Shown here piece by piece: positions 1-8,805 of a stretch of DNA of 64,000 nucleotides (its first letter is position 1; every line of letters begins with the position of its first letter). The DNA lies in assembly GCF_052072235.1 (NCBI RefSeq), contig NZ_CM125436.1:4582001-4646000 (forward strand). The letters are read 5' to 3'. This DNA is from Brevibacillus_D fluminis_A. Lineage in GTDB: Bacteria; Bacillota; Bacilli; Brevibacillales; Brevibacillaceae. The notes under the pieces were generated by a model. The model was not told where the DNA came from, did no database searches, and was given only the letters and a program-made list of their open reading frames with translations. The position numbers and the translations under genes were made by a program.

Positions 1-168
1 TTGGGGAATGGTCCGGATTCCTTTAAAATCGGAACAATTCGCTCTTATTCGGTTAATGCCAACATTTCCAACAAGGAGCATGCCCATTTCGCCTTCGGTC
101 TCAGCTTCAGCCCGAAGCAACCTTGCCAACATATCAATATCCTGCTTTCTGGCTTTTACGACTGCCAT
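1..168 (-). CDS. Spore cortex-lytic cell wall hydrolase, CwlJ/SleB family (N-terminal part, runs off the window)
   Basis: Translating the minus strand from an ATG at 168 gives 56 codons open to the window edge, beginning MAVVKARKQDIDMLARLLRA and continuing with EAETEGEMGMLLVGNVGINR. This is the start of the SleB/CwlJ hydrolase domain (PF07486): the glutamate in the RAEAE segment is the expected catalytic residue and the VGNVxxNR segment is a family hallmark. A GGTGA-type ribosome binding site lies just upstream (171-180). There is no signal peptide, which fits CwlJ, deposited from the mother cell, rather than SleB. CwlJ-type enzymes degrade spore cortex during germination. The family assignment is firm; which paralogue it is cannot be told from the fragment. 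Confidence 0.85.
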   Translation of the reverse strand, partial: MAVVKARKQDIDMLARLLRAEAETEGEMGMLLVGNVGINRIRANCSDFKGIRTIPQ

Positions 169-285
169 TGGCTCACCTCTTTGGATTTCTAGACTCATCA
201 TATTGCAGGCGAAGCGAATGTGTTACTCTGGCAAAATAGCGAACGATAACGCTGCGCCACTGATCGGCGTCTTCGGAGATGAAAG

Positions 286-336
286 AAAAAACCGTTCAGA
301 CATGCACCTTTCGCACGGTCCTGAACGGTTTTTTAG
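286..336 (-). terminator. Rho-independent terminator, probably shared
   Basis: AACCGTTCAG (290-299) pairs with CTGAACGGTT (321-330), with A-rich sequence on one side and T6 on the other. It lies 15 bases past the stop of the cyanophycinase gene and closes the seven-gene minus-strand operon. Its symmetry would let it work in either direction. Confidence 0.8.
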
Positions 337-350
337 TGTGAGCTGCGCTC

Positions 351-1610
351 CTATTTCTTCTCCTTGATCGTCACTTCGATCGGCGTAATCGTCATATCCA
401 CATGCAAGGCAGACGACGCATACTCGGTTTCGTCATAGTAGCCTTGTGTTTTCCTGTTTTTGCTGAAGACGACCTTGACGCCGGCACCGTCGTTTTCCAG
501 GCCGAATGCGACGCCGGCCGCTTCCTTCGCCGTGTTGTCCATCAGATCGTCGAGCAGCATGACTTTTGCGGCATCGAGCCCGAACACGCTCGTGTTGAGC
601 GTATTGCCCTCATAGTATTCTTTCCCCGGTTCGATCGCGACTTTTTCCTTGGCGAGCGTGTAGCGTTTGGTCACGTAATTGTACTTGTCGCCTTTCTCGA
701 TGTAGGACACGTCGATGCCTTTGTACACGCCGCTTTTGGAAACGGACGCCTTGGATGCATCGACGATGAACAAGCCGCTCGCGCCGATCACCTCGATCGT
801 GTTGCCGGTTACTACCATCGCCGAGTTTTCATCGATACCGAAGCCGTATTTTTGCTTCTCGGCAACCAAGGCGACGACCAGACGGCCCAGACGACCGCGT
901 TTGCTGAAATGCTGGTCGACGATTCCGCCGTTGAAGAAGCCGAGCCCTTTGGTGACCCACAGCCCAGGCTTCGTGTCATCATAGGTCACGCCGTTCAAAA
1001 GCGCGCCGAGCGAATCGGTGTTGGCAATCATCGTTTTGGACATGATCGCCGCCCCTGCGCTCGTTCCGGCGATCATGCCGCCTTTGTTGTACACGTCCCA
1101 GACGGCATCCAGCGCCTTGGTGTTGCTGCCGTCCGGATTGTAAAACGCTTTGGTGATCCGCGCCTGGTCGCCACCGACGAAAAAGAGCGCGTTTGTCTCG
1201 GCGATCTGGGCGACGATGTCATCGTTGTTCACCTTGTCTTGATAATTGTCTTTGGTGATGTCGATGATTTTGACATGGTCGGCAGGCACCCCGTAATATT
1301 CGAAATCTTCCTTCATTTCTTCCGACGACGACATCGAGCCGCTCGCCGTCGGGAAGATGCCGATCATCGCCTTGTCCTTGCCGCCCGCCAGCTCGATCAT
1401 CTTTTCGTGAATCGCCGCATTGTCCCGCTGCTGGGCCCCGCCGATGATGACAAGGCTTCCTTTCGCTTTCGCCGCGAGAGCGTCCTGTGCTGCTTCATCC
1501 TGTGCAGCAGCTGGCTCCTCCGCCCACACGCTGCCTCCGAATCCGAGCGATGCCACAAGCATAACCCCTGCCAACAAAAACGACTGCACTTTTTTGCCAA
1601 ACCTTTTCAT
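351..1610 (-). CDS. Secreted cyanophycinase (peptidase family S51)
   Basis: Cyanophycinases hydrolyse the Asp-Arg storage polymer cyanophycin to beta-Asp-Arg dipeptides. The 419-residue product has a signal peptide (basic MKRFGKK, hydrophobic stretch, VWAEEP cleavage region) and then an S51 domain: IIGGAQQR near residue 57, FFVGGDQARI near 145, the nucleophile elbow GTSAGA near 185, and DQHFSKRGRLGRL and GFGIDENSAMVV further on. The second in-frame ATG (1610) is chosen because AAGGAG sits 9 bases upstream; the ATG at 1616 is too close. A C-terminal extension of about 120 residues follows the core. It is the last gene of the sigma-54 operon, 25 bases after the asparaginase gene. Export implies attack on polymer outside the cell, such as that released by lysed cyanobacteria or other bacteria. 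The family is firm; the substrate is inferred. Confidence 0.9.
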   Translation of the reverse strand: MKRFGKKVQSFLLAGVMLVASLGFGGSVWAEEPAAAQDEAAQDALAAKAKGSLVIIGGAQQRDNAAIHEKMIELAGGKDKAMIGIFPTASGSMSSSEEMKEDFEYYGVPADHVKIIDITKDNYQDKVNNDDIVAQIAETNALFFVGGDQARITKAFYNPDGSNTKALDAVWDVYNKGGMIAGTSAGAAIMSKTMIANTDSLGALLNGVTYDDTKPGLWVTKGLGFFNGGIVDQHFSKRGRLGRLVVALVAEKQKYGFGIDENSAMVVTGNTIEVIGASGLFIVDASKASVSKSGVYKGIDVSYIEKGDKYNYVTKRYTLAKEKVAIEPGKEYYEGNTLNTSVFGLDAAKVMLLDDLMDNTAKEAAGVAFGLENDGAGVKVVFSKNRKTQGYYDETEYASSALHVDMTITPIEVTIKEKK

Positions 1611-1635
1611 GCCCATGCACTCCTTTTTCGATTGG

Positions 1636-2643
1636 TTATTCGTTCAATGCGAAAACAGGCTCGATAACCCCCACCGTTTCTTTGCGGCGGTTGGTGATCG
1701 GCGGTGTGCGATAGTTTTGCAGCGCCGCCTCCTCCTGTGCGTCCAGCACGCCCAACTGCTTCAACACTTCCATCGCCGCAGGATACGCCGCGCGAAAAGC
1801 CCCGTCGTCGATCTTGATCGCGATGCCGATTCCTTTTTCCGGCAGCGCCATGCAGTAAACGCCCTCTGCCCCGCCCTTGGCCAGCACTTTTCCTGGCAGC
1901 GCGCGCATGACATCGGTGCAAAACTCGTCGGTACCGCTCACCATCTCCGGATACGCCATCATGGAAGAGACGACCCGTTTTACCGCCGTGCGCAGCGAAA
2001 GGGAATCGAGCTGTTCCGGATAGGCCAGCCGGGCATATACATGGGCCAGGTTGTGCAGCGGCAGCCCGAACGTCGGCACACCGCAGCCGTCGATTTCCGT
2101 GACCAGCTCCTCTGCCCTAAGCCCGGACAGGGCGAGAAGCGCCTCCTCGATTTTGCGCTGCACCGGATGCTCCAGATGGTGATACGTACCGATGTCGCTT
2201 TGCAGGTGCAGCGCCAATGCCAGCATCCCCGCATGCTTGCCGGAACAATTGTTATGAATCGGTGTCGGCTCCACACCTTGGCGCAGCAGCTCCGCATAGC
2301 TGGCCTGGCTGTAAGGCGCATGCACGCCGCACTGGAGGCTTTCCTGCGTGAGCCCGAGGCGGAACAGCATGGACTCGACCACTTTGGTATGCTGCTGCTC
2401 GCCATTGTGGGAGCCGCAGCAAATGGAGATTTCTTTATCGGTAAACAGAAAGCGGTCGGCGGCTCCCGACTGGATGACCGGGATAGCCTGAATCGGCTTC
2501 AGGACGGAGCGCGTCAATGTCACGCGCCCTGCATCGCCTACCGCATACAGCTGATTTCCTTCATAATCGACGACTGCAATGCTTCCGGAATGTCTGCTCT
2601 CGATCTGATTACCGCGTTTGACGACTACCAATGTTTCTACCAT
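1636..2643 (-). CDS. Type-II asparaginase family protein (Asparaginase_II, PF06089)
   Basis: This 335-residue protein belongs to the thermolabile, Rhizobium etli-type asparaginase family, unrelated to E. coli AnsA/AnsB and related in fold to serine beta-lactamases. Visible family features are SRHSGSIAVVD near the N-terminus, TRSVLKPIQAIP (Ser-x-x-Lys) near residue 44, CCGSHNGE near 75, HNNCSGKHAGML near 130 and EIDGCGVPTFGLP near 175. There is no signal peptide, so it acts in the cytoplasm. The start ATG has GAGAGG 8 bases upstream. It lies between the importer ATPase gene and the cyanophycinase gene, with 15- and 25-base gaps. The context suggests it splits imported Asp-containing dipeptides or releases ammonia from asparagine; the dipeptidase idea is inference. 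Confidence 0.85.
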   Translation of the reverse strand: MVETLVVVKRGNQIESRHSGSIAVVDYEGNQLYAVGDAGRVTLTRSVLKPIQAIPVIQSGAADRFLFTDKEISICCGSHNGEQQHTKVVESMLFRLGLTQESLQCGVHAPYSQASYAELLRQGVEPTPIHNNCSGKHAGMLALALHLQSDIGTYHHLEHPVQRKIEEALLALSGLRAEELVTEIDGCGVPTFGLPLHNLAHVYARLAYPEQLDSLSLRTAVKRVVSSMMAYPEMVSGTDEFCTDVMRALPGKVLAKGGAEGVYCMALPEKGIGIAIKIDDGAFRAAYPAAMEVLKQLGVLDAQEEAALQNYRTPPITNRRKETVGVIEPVFALNE

Positions 2644-2658
2644 TCCACATTCCTCTCC

Positions 2659-3627
2659 TTATGCAAAGAGATGACACGCTACCAGATGGTCATCCTCCAC
2701 CGGCAGCAGCTCCGGTCTCTTTGTCTTGCAGATTTCTTTCGCCTTCGGACATCTCGTCACAAATGCGCACCCTTTCGGCGGATCGATCGGGGACGGCACC
2801 TCGCCTTGCAGCAGGATGCGCTCCTTGTTCATCCGCGGATTGGAGATCGGGATGGCCGACAGCAGCGTCTTCGTATAAGGATGGAGCGGGTTGGCGTACA
2901 GCTTTTCGGCCGCTCCCATCTCCGCCATCCGCCCCAAATACATCACGCCCAGCCGATTGCAAAGATGGTGGACGACCGCCAGATCGTGCGAAATGAACAG
3001 ATAGGTCAGCTGGAATTCCTCCTGCAAGTCCTGCATGAGATTGAGGATTTGCGATTGGATGGAAACATCCAGCGCGGATACCGGTTCATCGGCGACGATC
3101 AGCCTGGGCCGCAGAATCAGGGCGCGCGCGATGCAGATCCGTTGGCGCTGCCCGCCGGAAAACTCATGCGCATACCGCTTCAGATAGCTTTTGTTCAAGC
3201 CGCATACGTCCATCATGTCAGCGATGCGCCGCTTCCATTCCGCGTCGTCACGCTCCTCGTGCGCCTTCAACGGTTCCTCCAAAATTTGCTCGATGGTAAA
3301 GCGCGGATTCAGCGAGGCGTACGGGTCCTGAAACACCATCTGCATATCTTTCCGCTTTTGGCGCAGCTGTTCGGCAGCGAGAGGCGCCAGATCCTCGCCG
3401 TCGAACAGCACTTGTCCGGCGGTCGGCTTGATCAGCTGCAGGATCGCCCGTCCCGTGGTCGATTTCCCGCAGCCTGATTCGCCCACCAGGCCGAATGTTT
3501 CTCCTGTCCGGATGGAAAAGGAGATGTCGTCCACCGCTTTCACGTAACCGGCCGTCCGTTGCAAGATCCCTTTTCGGATCGGGAAATGGACTCGTACGTT
3601 TTTGGCTTCCAGCAACGCTTCTGTCAT
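2659..3627 (-). CDS. Oligopeptide/dipeptide ABC transporter ATPase, OppF/DppF type
   Basis: Second ATPase of the peptide importer (322 residues). It has Walker A GESGCGKST, Q-loop QDPYASLNP, signature FSGGQRQR, Walker B LIVADEP and the switch histidine in FISHDLAVVHH. The C-terminal oligo_HPY extension with cysteines (GCAFVTRCPKAKEICK) is typical of OppD/OppF subunits and often carries an Fe-S cluster. The ATG at 3627 is preferred because AAGGAG lies 8 bases upstream; the in-frame GTG at 3636 overlaps that site. It follows the OppD-type gene by 12 bases. It acts on the inner face of the membrane and powers uptake with its partner ATPase. Confidence 0.92.
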   Translation of the reverse strand: MTEALLEAKNVRVHFPIRKGILQRTAGYVKAVDDISFSIRTGETFGLVGESGCGKSTTGRAILQLIKPTAGQVLFDGEDLAPLAAEQLRQKRKDMQMVFQDPYASLNPRFTIEQILEEPLKAHEERDDAEWKRRIADMMDVCGLNKSYLKRYAHEFSGGQRQRICIARALILRPRLIVADEPVSALDVSIQSQILNLMQDLQEEFQLTYLFISHDLAVVHHLCNRLGVMYLGRMAEMGAAEKLYANPLHPYTKTLLSAIPISNPRMNKERILLQGEVPSPIDPPKGCAFVTRCPKAKEICKTKRPELLPVEDDHLVACHLFA

Positions 3628-3639
3628 CAGGTTCACTCC

Positions 3640-4614
3640 TTAGTCGGCTTGCAGCCAGCAGCGGCATGCATGATTGGCGGCGACTGCGACGAGCGCCGGA
3701 TTGTCCGTCGCACAGCGATCGATGGCACTGTCGCAGCGATCGCGGAACCGGCATCCTTGCGTGATCGAGCCTGCCGGCGGGACTTGCCCCGGAATCGAGT
3801 AGAGGTGCCGCTTTTTCTCCTCGATTTTTGGGATGGAAGCCAGCAGCCCGCGCGTATACGGGTGCCGCGGATCGTTAAAAATCGTATCGACATCCGCCTC
3901 TTCCACGATTTCACCGGCGTACATCACGATCACCCGATCACACATCTCCGCCACCACGCCGAGGTCGTGCGTGATGAACAAAATCGAGGAACCGGTCTTT
4001 TCCTTCAGCTCGCGCATCAGATCGAGGATTTGCGCCTGAATCGTCACATCGAGCGCGGTCGTCGGCTCGTCGGCGATCAGCAGATTGGGATTGCAGGCGA
4101 GGCCGATGGCGATCATGACGCGCTGCCGCATGCCGCCGGACAGCTCGTGCGGATAGCTGGCATAAATCTGCTCCGCCCGCGAGATGCCGACCAGTTTGAG
4201 CATGTCGATCGACCTTTCCTTGGCCTCCTTTTTCGATGCCTTGGTATGAAGCCGGATGACTTCGTCGAGCTGCCTGCCGATCGTAAACACCGGCGTGAGC
4301 GAGGTCATCGGCTCCTGAAAGATCATCGAAATCTCGTTGCCGCGAATCTGATTCATCTCCTTGCTTTTCAAAGACAGGAGATTCGTTCCTTTGTAACGGA
4401 TCTCGCCGCTTGCGATCCGCCCTGGCGGCGTGGGCACAAGCTGCATGATGGACAGCGAGGTGATGCTTTTTCCGCAGCCCGACTCACCGACCACACCGAC
4501 CGTCTCGCCTTGGTTGATATGAAAAGAAATATTGTGAACAACGGTGATTTCTCGATGATCGTTGCGAAAATTGACCGTCAACCCGTTCACTTCCAAAAGT
4601 CGTTCCTGCATCAT
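3640..4614 (-). CDS. Oligopeptide/dipeptide ABC transporter ATPase, OppD/DppD type
   Basis: First ATPase of the importer (324 residues). It shows Walker A GESGCGKS, QEPMTSLTPVFT, signature LSGGMRQRVMIA, Walker B LLIADEPTTALD, the H-loop FITHDLGVVAEMCD and a cysteine-bearing oligo_HPY tail (GCRFRDRCDSAIDRCA). The LSGGMRQRVMIA form separates DppD/OppD from the DppF/OppF partner encoded next. Two consecutive ATG codons at the start leave the exact start open by one codon; a G-rich site lies 4-10 bases upstream, beside the stop of the permease gene. It pairs with the OppF-type subunit to drive transport through the two permeases of the same operon. Confidence 0.92.
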   Translation of the reverse strand: MMQERLLEVNGLTVNFRNDHREITVVHNISFHINQGETVGVVGESGCGKSITSLSIMQLVPTPPGRIASGEIRYKGTNLLSLKSKEMNQIRGNEISMIFQEPMTSLTPVFTIGRQLDEVIRLHTKASKKEAKERSIDMLKLVGISRAEQIYASYPHELSGGMRQRVMIAIGLACNPNLLIADEPTTALDVTIQAQILDLMRELKEKTGSSILFITHDLGVVAEMCDRVIVMYAGEIVEEADVDTIFNDPRHPYTRGLLASIPKIEEKKRHLYSIPGQVPPAGSITQGCRFRDRCDSAIDRCATDNPALVAVAANHACRCWLQAD

Positions 4615-4624
4615 TACACACCGC

Positions 4625-6172
4625 CTATTCCTTTACTTTCGGATCGAGCGCATCCCGCAGCCCATCCCCGAGCAGATTGAACGAGAGGACGGTCAGCACG
4701 ATCGCAAGCCCCGGAAAAAAAGTGGGATGGAATATATTCCGGCTGTTGTCCTTTGCCGCACTCAGCATGGCGCCCCATTCCGGCGCGGTAATATCGCCGC
4801 CCAGGCCGAGAAAGCTGAGTGCCGCTCCAATGAGTATGGCCGTCCCCATGCGCATGGTCAGATACACCATGACGACCGAAAGCGTCCCCGGAAAAATGTG
4901 GCGGGCGAGAATGACATGATCTTTGACGCCGATCGAACGCGCCGCTTCCACATACATCATCTGCTTGAGCGAAAGCGTACTCCCGCGCACAATGCGGATA
5001 AAGATCGGAACGGTGAAGACGGCAACTGCAAAGATAATGTTGGTAATGCCGGGACCGAGCAGCGCGATCACCGCGATCGCGAGCAGGATGCCGGGGAACG
5101 CCAAAAGCACATCCGTGAAGCGGGTGATGAGCGCATCCACCCATCTGCCGTAATAACCTGCCAGCAGTCCGAGAATCGTCCCGATGACGGCACCGATCGC
5201 AACGGAAATGAATCCGATCAAAAGCGTCTCACGCGTTCCGATCAGCACCCGGCTGAAAATGTCGCGGTTTTGGTGATCCGTCCCGAACCAGTGCAGCATG
5301 GACGGCGGCTGATGTTTGTAGGCGTTGATCAGTTCGATCTGCAGCGCTTCCGGCTCCAGCCGGGTCAGCACCGGGTGGGAAAACGGCTGGTTGACAGCGA
5401 TCGGGACGAGCGTGGAAACCCCGTCCAGCGCCACCTTCACCGCAGTCTCGCCTTGGCTGACCGCCGTTACTGTTCCGTCCTCGCCAACCGTCACGATGCC
5501 CGGCGACAGCGCCTCAAAGGTAAGCCCATGCTTCGCCTGCGTGGTCGAGGTGGTGTTAAAGCCGTTGCTTTCAACAGGCTTCATCGCCTCGACCGCCTGG
5601 TTTTTGTGCGCGAGCATGGCGATCTCGGATGCGCCTGCGACCTGGCTGCCATCCGTGAGCAGCGCTTTCAGCTCGATCTTGGCCGTTTGCCCTGTGCGCA
5701 GTTGCGGCAGCTCGGCGATCAATTGGGACAGCGCGGGCTTTGCTTGCCCTTCTCCCGAGACATTTACCTGAAAGCGGGACGCTACATCCCCGCTCTGCAC
5801 CCGAATTGTCGTCGTGCCCTGGCCGCTCGCATTGATGCTGACGCCCGCTTCTGTTTTTCGCGCGGAAGCGATCAGCTTGTCGTCGCTTTCAAACAACAGC
5901 GGGTTCAGTCCGCTTGCCGGCTGCTCGCTGCCATCGCTGTACAGCGCGCGGACGCCCAGACTGGCACTGGTCAGTTGCGTTACCTGGACGCCTTTTTCCG
6001 CATACTGGTCCGTGACGGGCCGATACGGGTCAAATGGAGCGATCCAGGGGGCCGCGATGCTTACGCCGACGATCGCCAGCGTGAAGCCAAGGCAGACCAC
6101 CGCCACTTTCTGCTTGCGGAATTTCCGGACAAACGCTTGAAAAGGAGAGGGTGATTTGGTTGTCGTTGGCAT
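4625..6172 (-). CDS. Peptide ABC transporter permease, DppC type, with a large extracytoplasmic Ig-like insertion
   Basis: At 515 residues this is about 200 longer than the usual 280-310 of DppC/OppC. The N-terminus (cytoplasmic lead, TM1 near residues 22-45) and the C-terminal BPD_transp_1 part (GTDHQNRDIFSR near 270, then about five membrane segments with the EAA-type loop EAARSIGVKDHVILARHI) are normal. Between them, near residues 55-258 (about 5400-6010), is a polar stretch with beta-strand-like repeats such as GIVTVGEDGTVTAVSQGETAV, which resembles bacterial Ig-like (Big_2) domains. In DppC, the segment after TM1 faces outside, so the insert should be extracellular, beside the lipoprotein SBP. 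The start has AAGGAG at good spacing. The insertion is seen directly; its Big_2 identity is inferred from sequence character. Confidence 0.88.
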   Translation of the reverse strand: MPTTTKSPSPFQAFVRKFRKQKVAVVCLGFTLAIVGVSIAAPWIAPFDPYRPVTDQYAEKGVQVTQLTSASLGVRALYSDGSEQPASGLNPLLFESDDKLIASARKTEAGVSINASGQGTTTIRVQSGDVASRFQVNVSGEGQAKPALSQLIAELPQLRTGQTAKIELKALLTDGSQVAGASEIAMLAHKNQAVEAMKPVESNGFNTTSTTQAKHGLTFEALSPGIVTVGEDGTVTAVSQGETAVKVALDGVSTLVPIAVNQPFSHPVLTRLEPEALQIELINAYKHQPPSMLHWFGTDHQNRDIFSRVLIGTRETLLIGFISVAIGAVIGTILGLLAGYYGRWVDALITRFTDVLLAFPGILLAIAVIALLGPGITNIIFAVAVFTVPIFIRIVRGSTLSLKQMMYVEAARSIGVKDHVILARHIFPGTLSVVMVYLTMRMGTAILIGAALSFLGLGGDITAPEWGAMLSAAKDNSRNIFHPTFFPGLAIVLTVLSFNLLGDGLRDALDPKVKE

Positions 6173-6185
6173 AATGGTCTCCTTT

Positions 6186-7109
6186 TTATTCGTAACGAAT
6201 TTGCGGATTCAGCAATCCGTAGCTGATGTCGACCAGCAGGTTCACGACCAAAAATTGCACCGAGAACAACAAGATCAGCGCTTGAATCACCGGATAATCC
6301 CGCGTCAGAATCGAATCGATCAGATAGGAACCCAGTCCCGGCCAGGCAAATACTTGCTCCACGACGACGGCGCCGCCGAGCAAAAAGCCGAATTGCAGGC
6401 CTGTCATGGTGACGACCGGAATCAGCGCGCTGCGCAGAACGTGCGTCATGACGATCACCCATTCCTTCTGTCCCTTCGCCCGCGCTGTCCGCACAAAGTC
6501 TTCGCGCAGCACCTCCAGCATGCTGGAGCGGGTAAAGCGGGCCACGATCGCCGCGACCCCCAGCCCCAGCGTCAGTGAAGGAAGGATCAGGTGCCGGATA
6601 CTACCGCTGCCGCTCGTCGGAAACCAGCCGAGCTGCACGGCAAAGATTTGCATCAGCATCAAACCGAACCAAAACTCCGGGATGCTGAGCGCCGTGATCG
6701 CGGACACCATGCCGATGCGGTCCCAGATGGAATTGCGCTTCGTCGCCGAAACCACGCCGACGATCAGCCCGATCACGATCGCCCACACCATGCTTGCCAG
6801 CGTCAAAATCAAGGTATAGCCGAATCGGCGTACAATCTCATCGGATACGTTCGCCTTGGTCCGGTACGAGATGCCGAAATCGCCTTGCGTGATGATTTTG
6901 CCGACATAGCGGGCGTATTGCTGGTACAAGGGATCGTTGAACCCTTCCTTCTGTTTGAGCAGCTGGTAGGTTGTGGCATCGATTTCGTTCCCGTACATGA
7001 TGCGGATCGGATCGCCCGGCGTCAGGTGAACAAACAAAAATGCGATGATGGAAACGATGAGTAACATGGGGACGATTGCGGCTGTTCGCCTGATGATGAA
7101 AGAAAGCAC
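6186..7109 (-). CDS. Peptide ABC transporter permease, DppB type
   Basis: A 307-residue integral membrane protein with the DppB/OppB hallmarks: N-terminal MLSFIIRRTAAIVPMLL, FVHLTPGDPIRIMYG, and the EAA loop DFVRTARAKGQKEWVIVMTHVLRSALIPV that contacts the ATPase. About six membrane segments are visible. The start is GTG, with GAGGTG 7 bases upstream. It sits 12 bases after the SBP gene and 13 before the DppC-type gene. It forms the translocation pore with that permease, which carries the unusual insertion. Confidence 0.93.
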   Translation of the reverse strand: MLSFIIRRTAAIVPMLLIVSIIAFLFVHLTPGDPIRIMYGNEIDATTYQLLKQKEGFNDPLYQQYARYVGKIITQGDFGISYRTKANVSDEIVRRFGYTLILTLASMVWAIVIGLIVGVVSATKRNSIWDRIGMVSAITALSIPEFWFGLMLMQIFAVQLGWFPTSGSGSIRHLILPSLTLGLGVAAIVARFTRSSMLEVLREDFVRTARAKGQKEWVIVMTHVLRSALIPVVTMTGLQFGFLLGGAVVVEQVFAWPGLGSYLIDSILTRDYPVIQALILLFSVQFLVVNLLVDISYGLLNPQIRYE

Positions 7110-7121
7110 GCCTGTTCACCT

Positions 7122-8753
7122 CTAGTTCTTCACGGCATTATTCACGATCACCGTATCGCTCGGCAGCACGCTTACATCGTTCACGTCCTTTGTCTTGGCG
7201 ACGACGTTGTCCGGCACATGCAGGAACACCCATGGCGCATCGTCGTAGATGATCTTTTGCACATCCGCGTACTTTTTCAAAGACTCTTCCTTATTCGGGG
7301 TCGCGAGCGCCTCATCGAGCAGTTTGTCGACTTCCTTGTTGCTGTAGAAGCCGGAGTTGTTGTTGTCAGGCGCAAAGCTCTTCGTATGGAAGTTCGGGCG
7401 GATGCCGTAGTCCACTTCCCCGGTTCCCGGCGACCAGCGGCCGATCCACATGTCCGTGCCTTTGTTATGGTCGAGCATGTCGAACAGCGTGCCGCTTTCA
7501 TAAGCCTGGACTTTCGCCTTGATGCCTACCTTGCCGAGCTGAATCGCCACGTTTTCAGCAATGGCGATGAATTCGCTCGTATTGCGCGTCCAGAGAGTTG
7601 CGGTGAAGCCGTCTTTATATCCGCTTTCCGCCAGCATTTTTTTCGCTAAGTCCGGATTGTACTCGTACACTTTTTGCTGGCTGTAGCCGTATGTTCCCGG
7701 CGCAATCGCGGAATCGGCCACCTTTGCATAGCCGTCCACCACCGAGGCGATCAGCTCATCCTTGTTGATCGCATAGTTCAATGCCTGGCGCACTTTTTTG
7801 TCCTGGTACTTTTTCTCTTTGAGGTTGAGGCCCACATAGTACACATTCAGCGATGGCGCCGTGAAGACGTTGTAGTTGCTGTCCTGCGCAATCTCTTTCG
7901 CCGCTTGCGTCGGCAGCTTGGTGATGATGTCGGTTTCGCCCGCTTTCAGCATGTTGATGCGCGTGCTCGCTTCCGTCACCGGCTTGTAGATGATGTTTGC
8001 CAGTTTCGGGAGCTTTTCTTTGTTCCAGTAGTTTGGATTCGGCTCATATTTGACGTATTGGTTGTCTTTCCACTCGACGAATTTGTACGGTCCTGTACCG
8101 ACCGGATTGCGGTCGAGATTGTAGCTCGGGTCTGCCTGCTTCTTTTTGATCGATTCGAGCGATTTGAAGGAAGCCGACGGATGGGCCAGATAGGACAGCA
8201 TCGCCGAGTTCGGCGCAGTTGCCACAACGGTCACATGCGTCGGGTCTTTGACGACCACCTCTTTGATAAAGGAGAAAAAGCTGCGCCGCGCCAGCCCGTT
8301 CTTCTCGTCGCGGACAAAATCAAGATTCGCTTTCACCACATCCGCGTTAAAGGGAGAACCGTCATGGAACGTGACCCCCTCGCGCAGCGTAAACGTGACC
8401 GATGTCGCATCCTGGCTGAATTCATAGCCGGTAGCGAGAACCGGCACCGGCTGCATCTTGTCATCGAAAGCAAACAGCCCTTCAAACATCGGCCGCTGTA
8501 CAGTAATCGAGTTCCCGTCTGTCACGTTTTGCGGATCGAGCGAGACCGGCTCTGCTTCGACCGCCAGCGTAACCGGCTTCGCTTCTTCTTTTTTCGCTTG
8601 CGCCGGTGCAGCTGGTGCCGGTGTCTCCGGTGCAGGCGTGCTTGCCGGTGGACTTTGTGTAGTCGTCGCCGGCGCCTGTGAACAAGCCGCCAGCATACCT
8701 GCCGCGAGAACGACGCTAACTCCTGCTTTCAAGCCATTGCGTTTACGTGCCAA
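7122..8753 (-). CDS. Peptide ABC transporter substrate-binding lipoprotein (SBP_bac_5 / DppA family)
   Basis: First gene of the operon. The frame is open further upstream, but a TTG at 8753 is the likely start because GGAGGG sits 7 bases before it, and because the sigma-54 promoter at 8806-8821 would place transcription start near 8795, inside any longer reading. The 543-residue product then begins with a short basic lead and a lipobox (AAGMLAAC), followed by a Thr/Pro/Ala-rich linker and the SBP_bac_5 domain (VEAEPVSLDPQNVTDGNS, FTLREGVTFHDGSPFNADVV, GTGPYKF, RQALNYAIN). It would be anchored to the outer membrane face and hand peptides to the DppB/C permeases. The particular ligand is unknown; the cyanophycinase in the same operon suggests beta-aspartyl dipeptides. 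Confidence 0.92.
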   Translation of the reverse strand: MARKRNGLKAGVSVVLAAGMLAACSQAPATTTQSPPASTPAPETPAPAAPAQAKKEEAKPVTLAVEAEPVSLDPQNVTDGNSITVQRPMFEGLFAFDDKMQPVPVLATGYEFSQDATSVTFTLREGVTFHDGSPFNADVVKANLDFVRDEKNGLARRSFFSFIKEVVVKDPTHVTVVATAPNSAMLSYLAHPSASFKSLESIKKKQADPSYNLDRNPVGTGPYKFVEWKDNQYVKYEPNPNYWNKEKLPKLANIIYKPVTEASTRINMLKAGETDIITKLPTQAAKEIAQDSNYNVFTAPSLNVYYVGLNLKEKKYQDKKVRQALNYAINKDELIASVVDGYAKVADSAIAPGTYGYSQQKVYEYNPDLAKKMLAESGYKDGFTATLWTRNTSEFIAIAENVAIQLGKVGIKAKVQAYESGTLFDMLDHNKGTDMWIGRWSPGTGEVDYGIRPNFHTKSFAPDNNNSGFYSNKEVDKLLDEALATPNKEESLKKYADVQKIIYDDAPWVFLHVPDNVVAKTKDVNDVSVLPSDTVIVNNAVKN

Positions 8754-8805
8754 TAAAAACCCCTCCAATAGTGAAAAATGAATGCCCCTCTTGCCTGATC
8801 GAAAT

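Noticed and set aside
402..1667. Long open frame on the plus strand opposite the cyanophycinase gene
   Set aside because: Residue composition (Arg/His/Asp-rich) is that of an antisense shadow of a GC-rich gene; no ribosome site or family motif.
1420..3477. 685-codon plus-strand frame across three minus-strand genes
   Set aside because: Shadow of asparaginase and OppF genes, whose motifs are unmistakable on the other strand.
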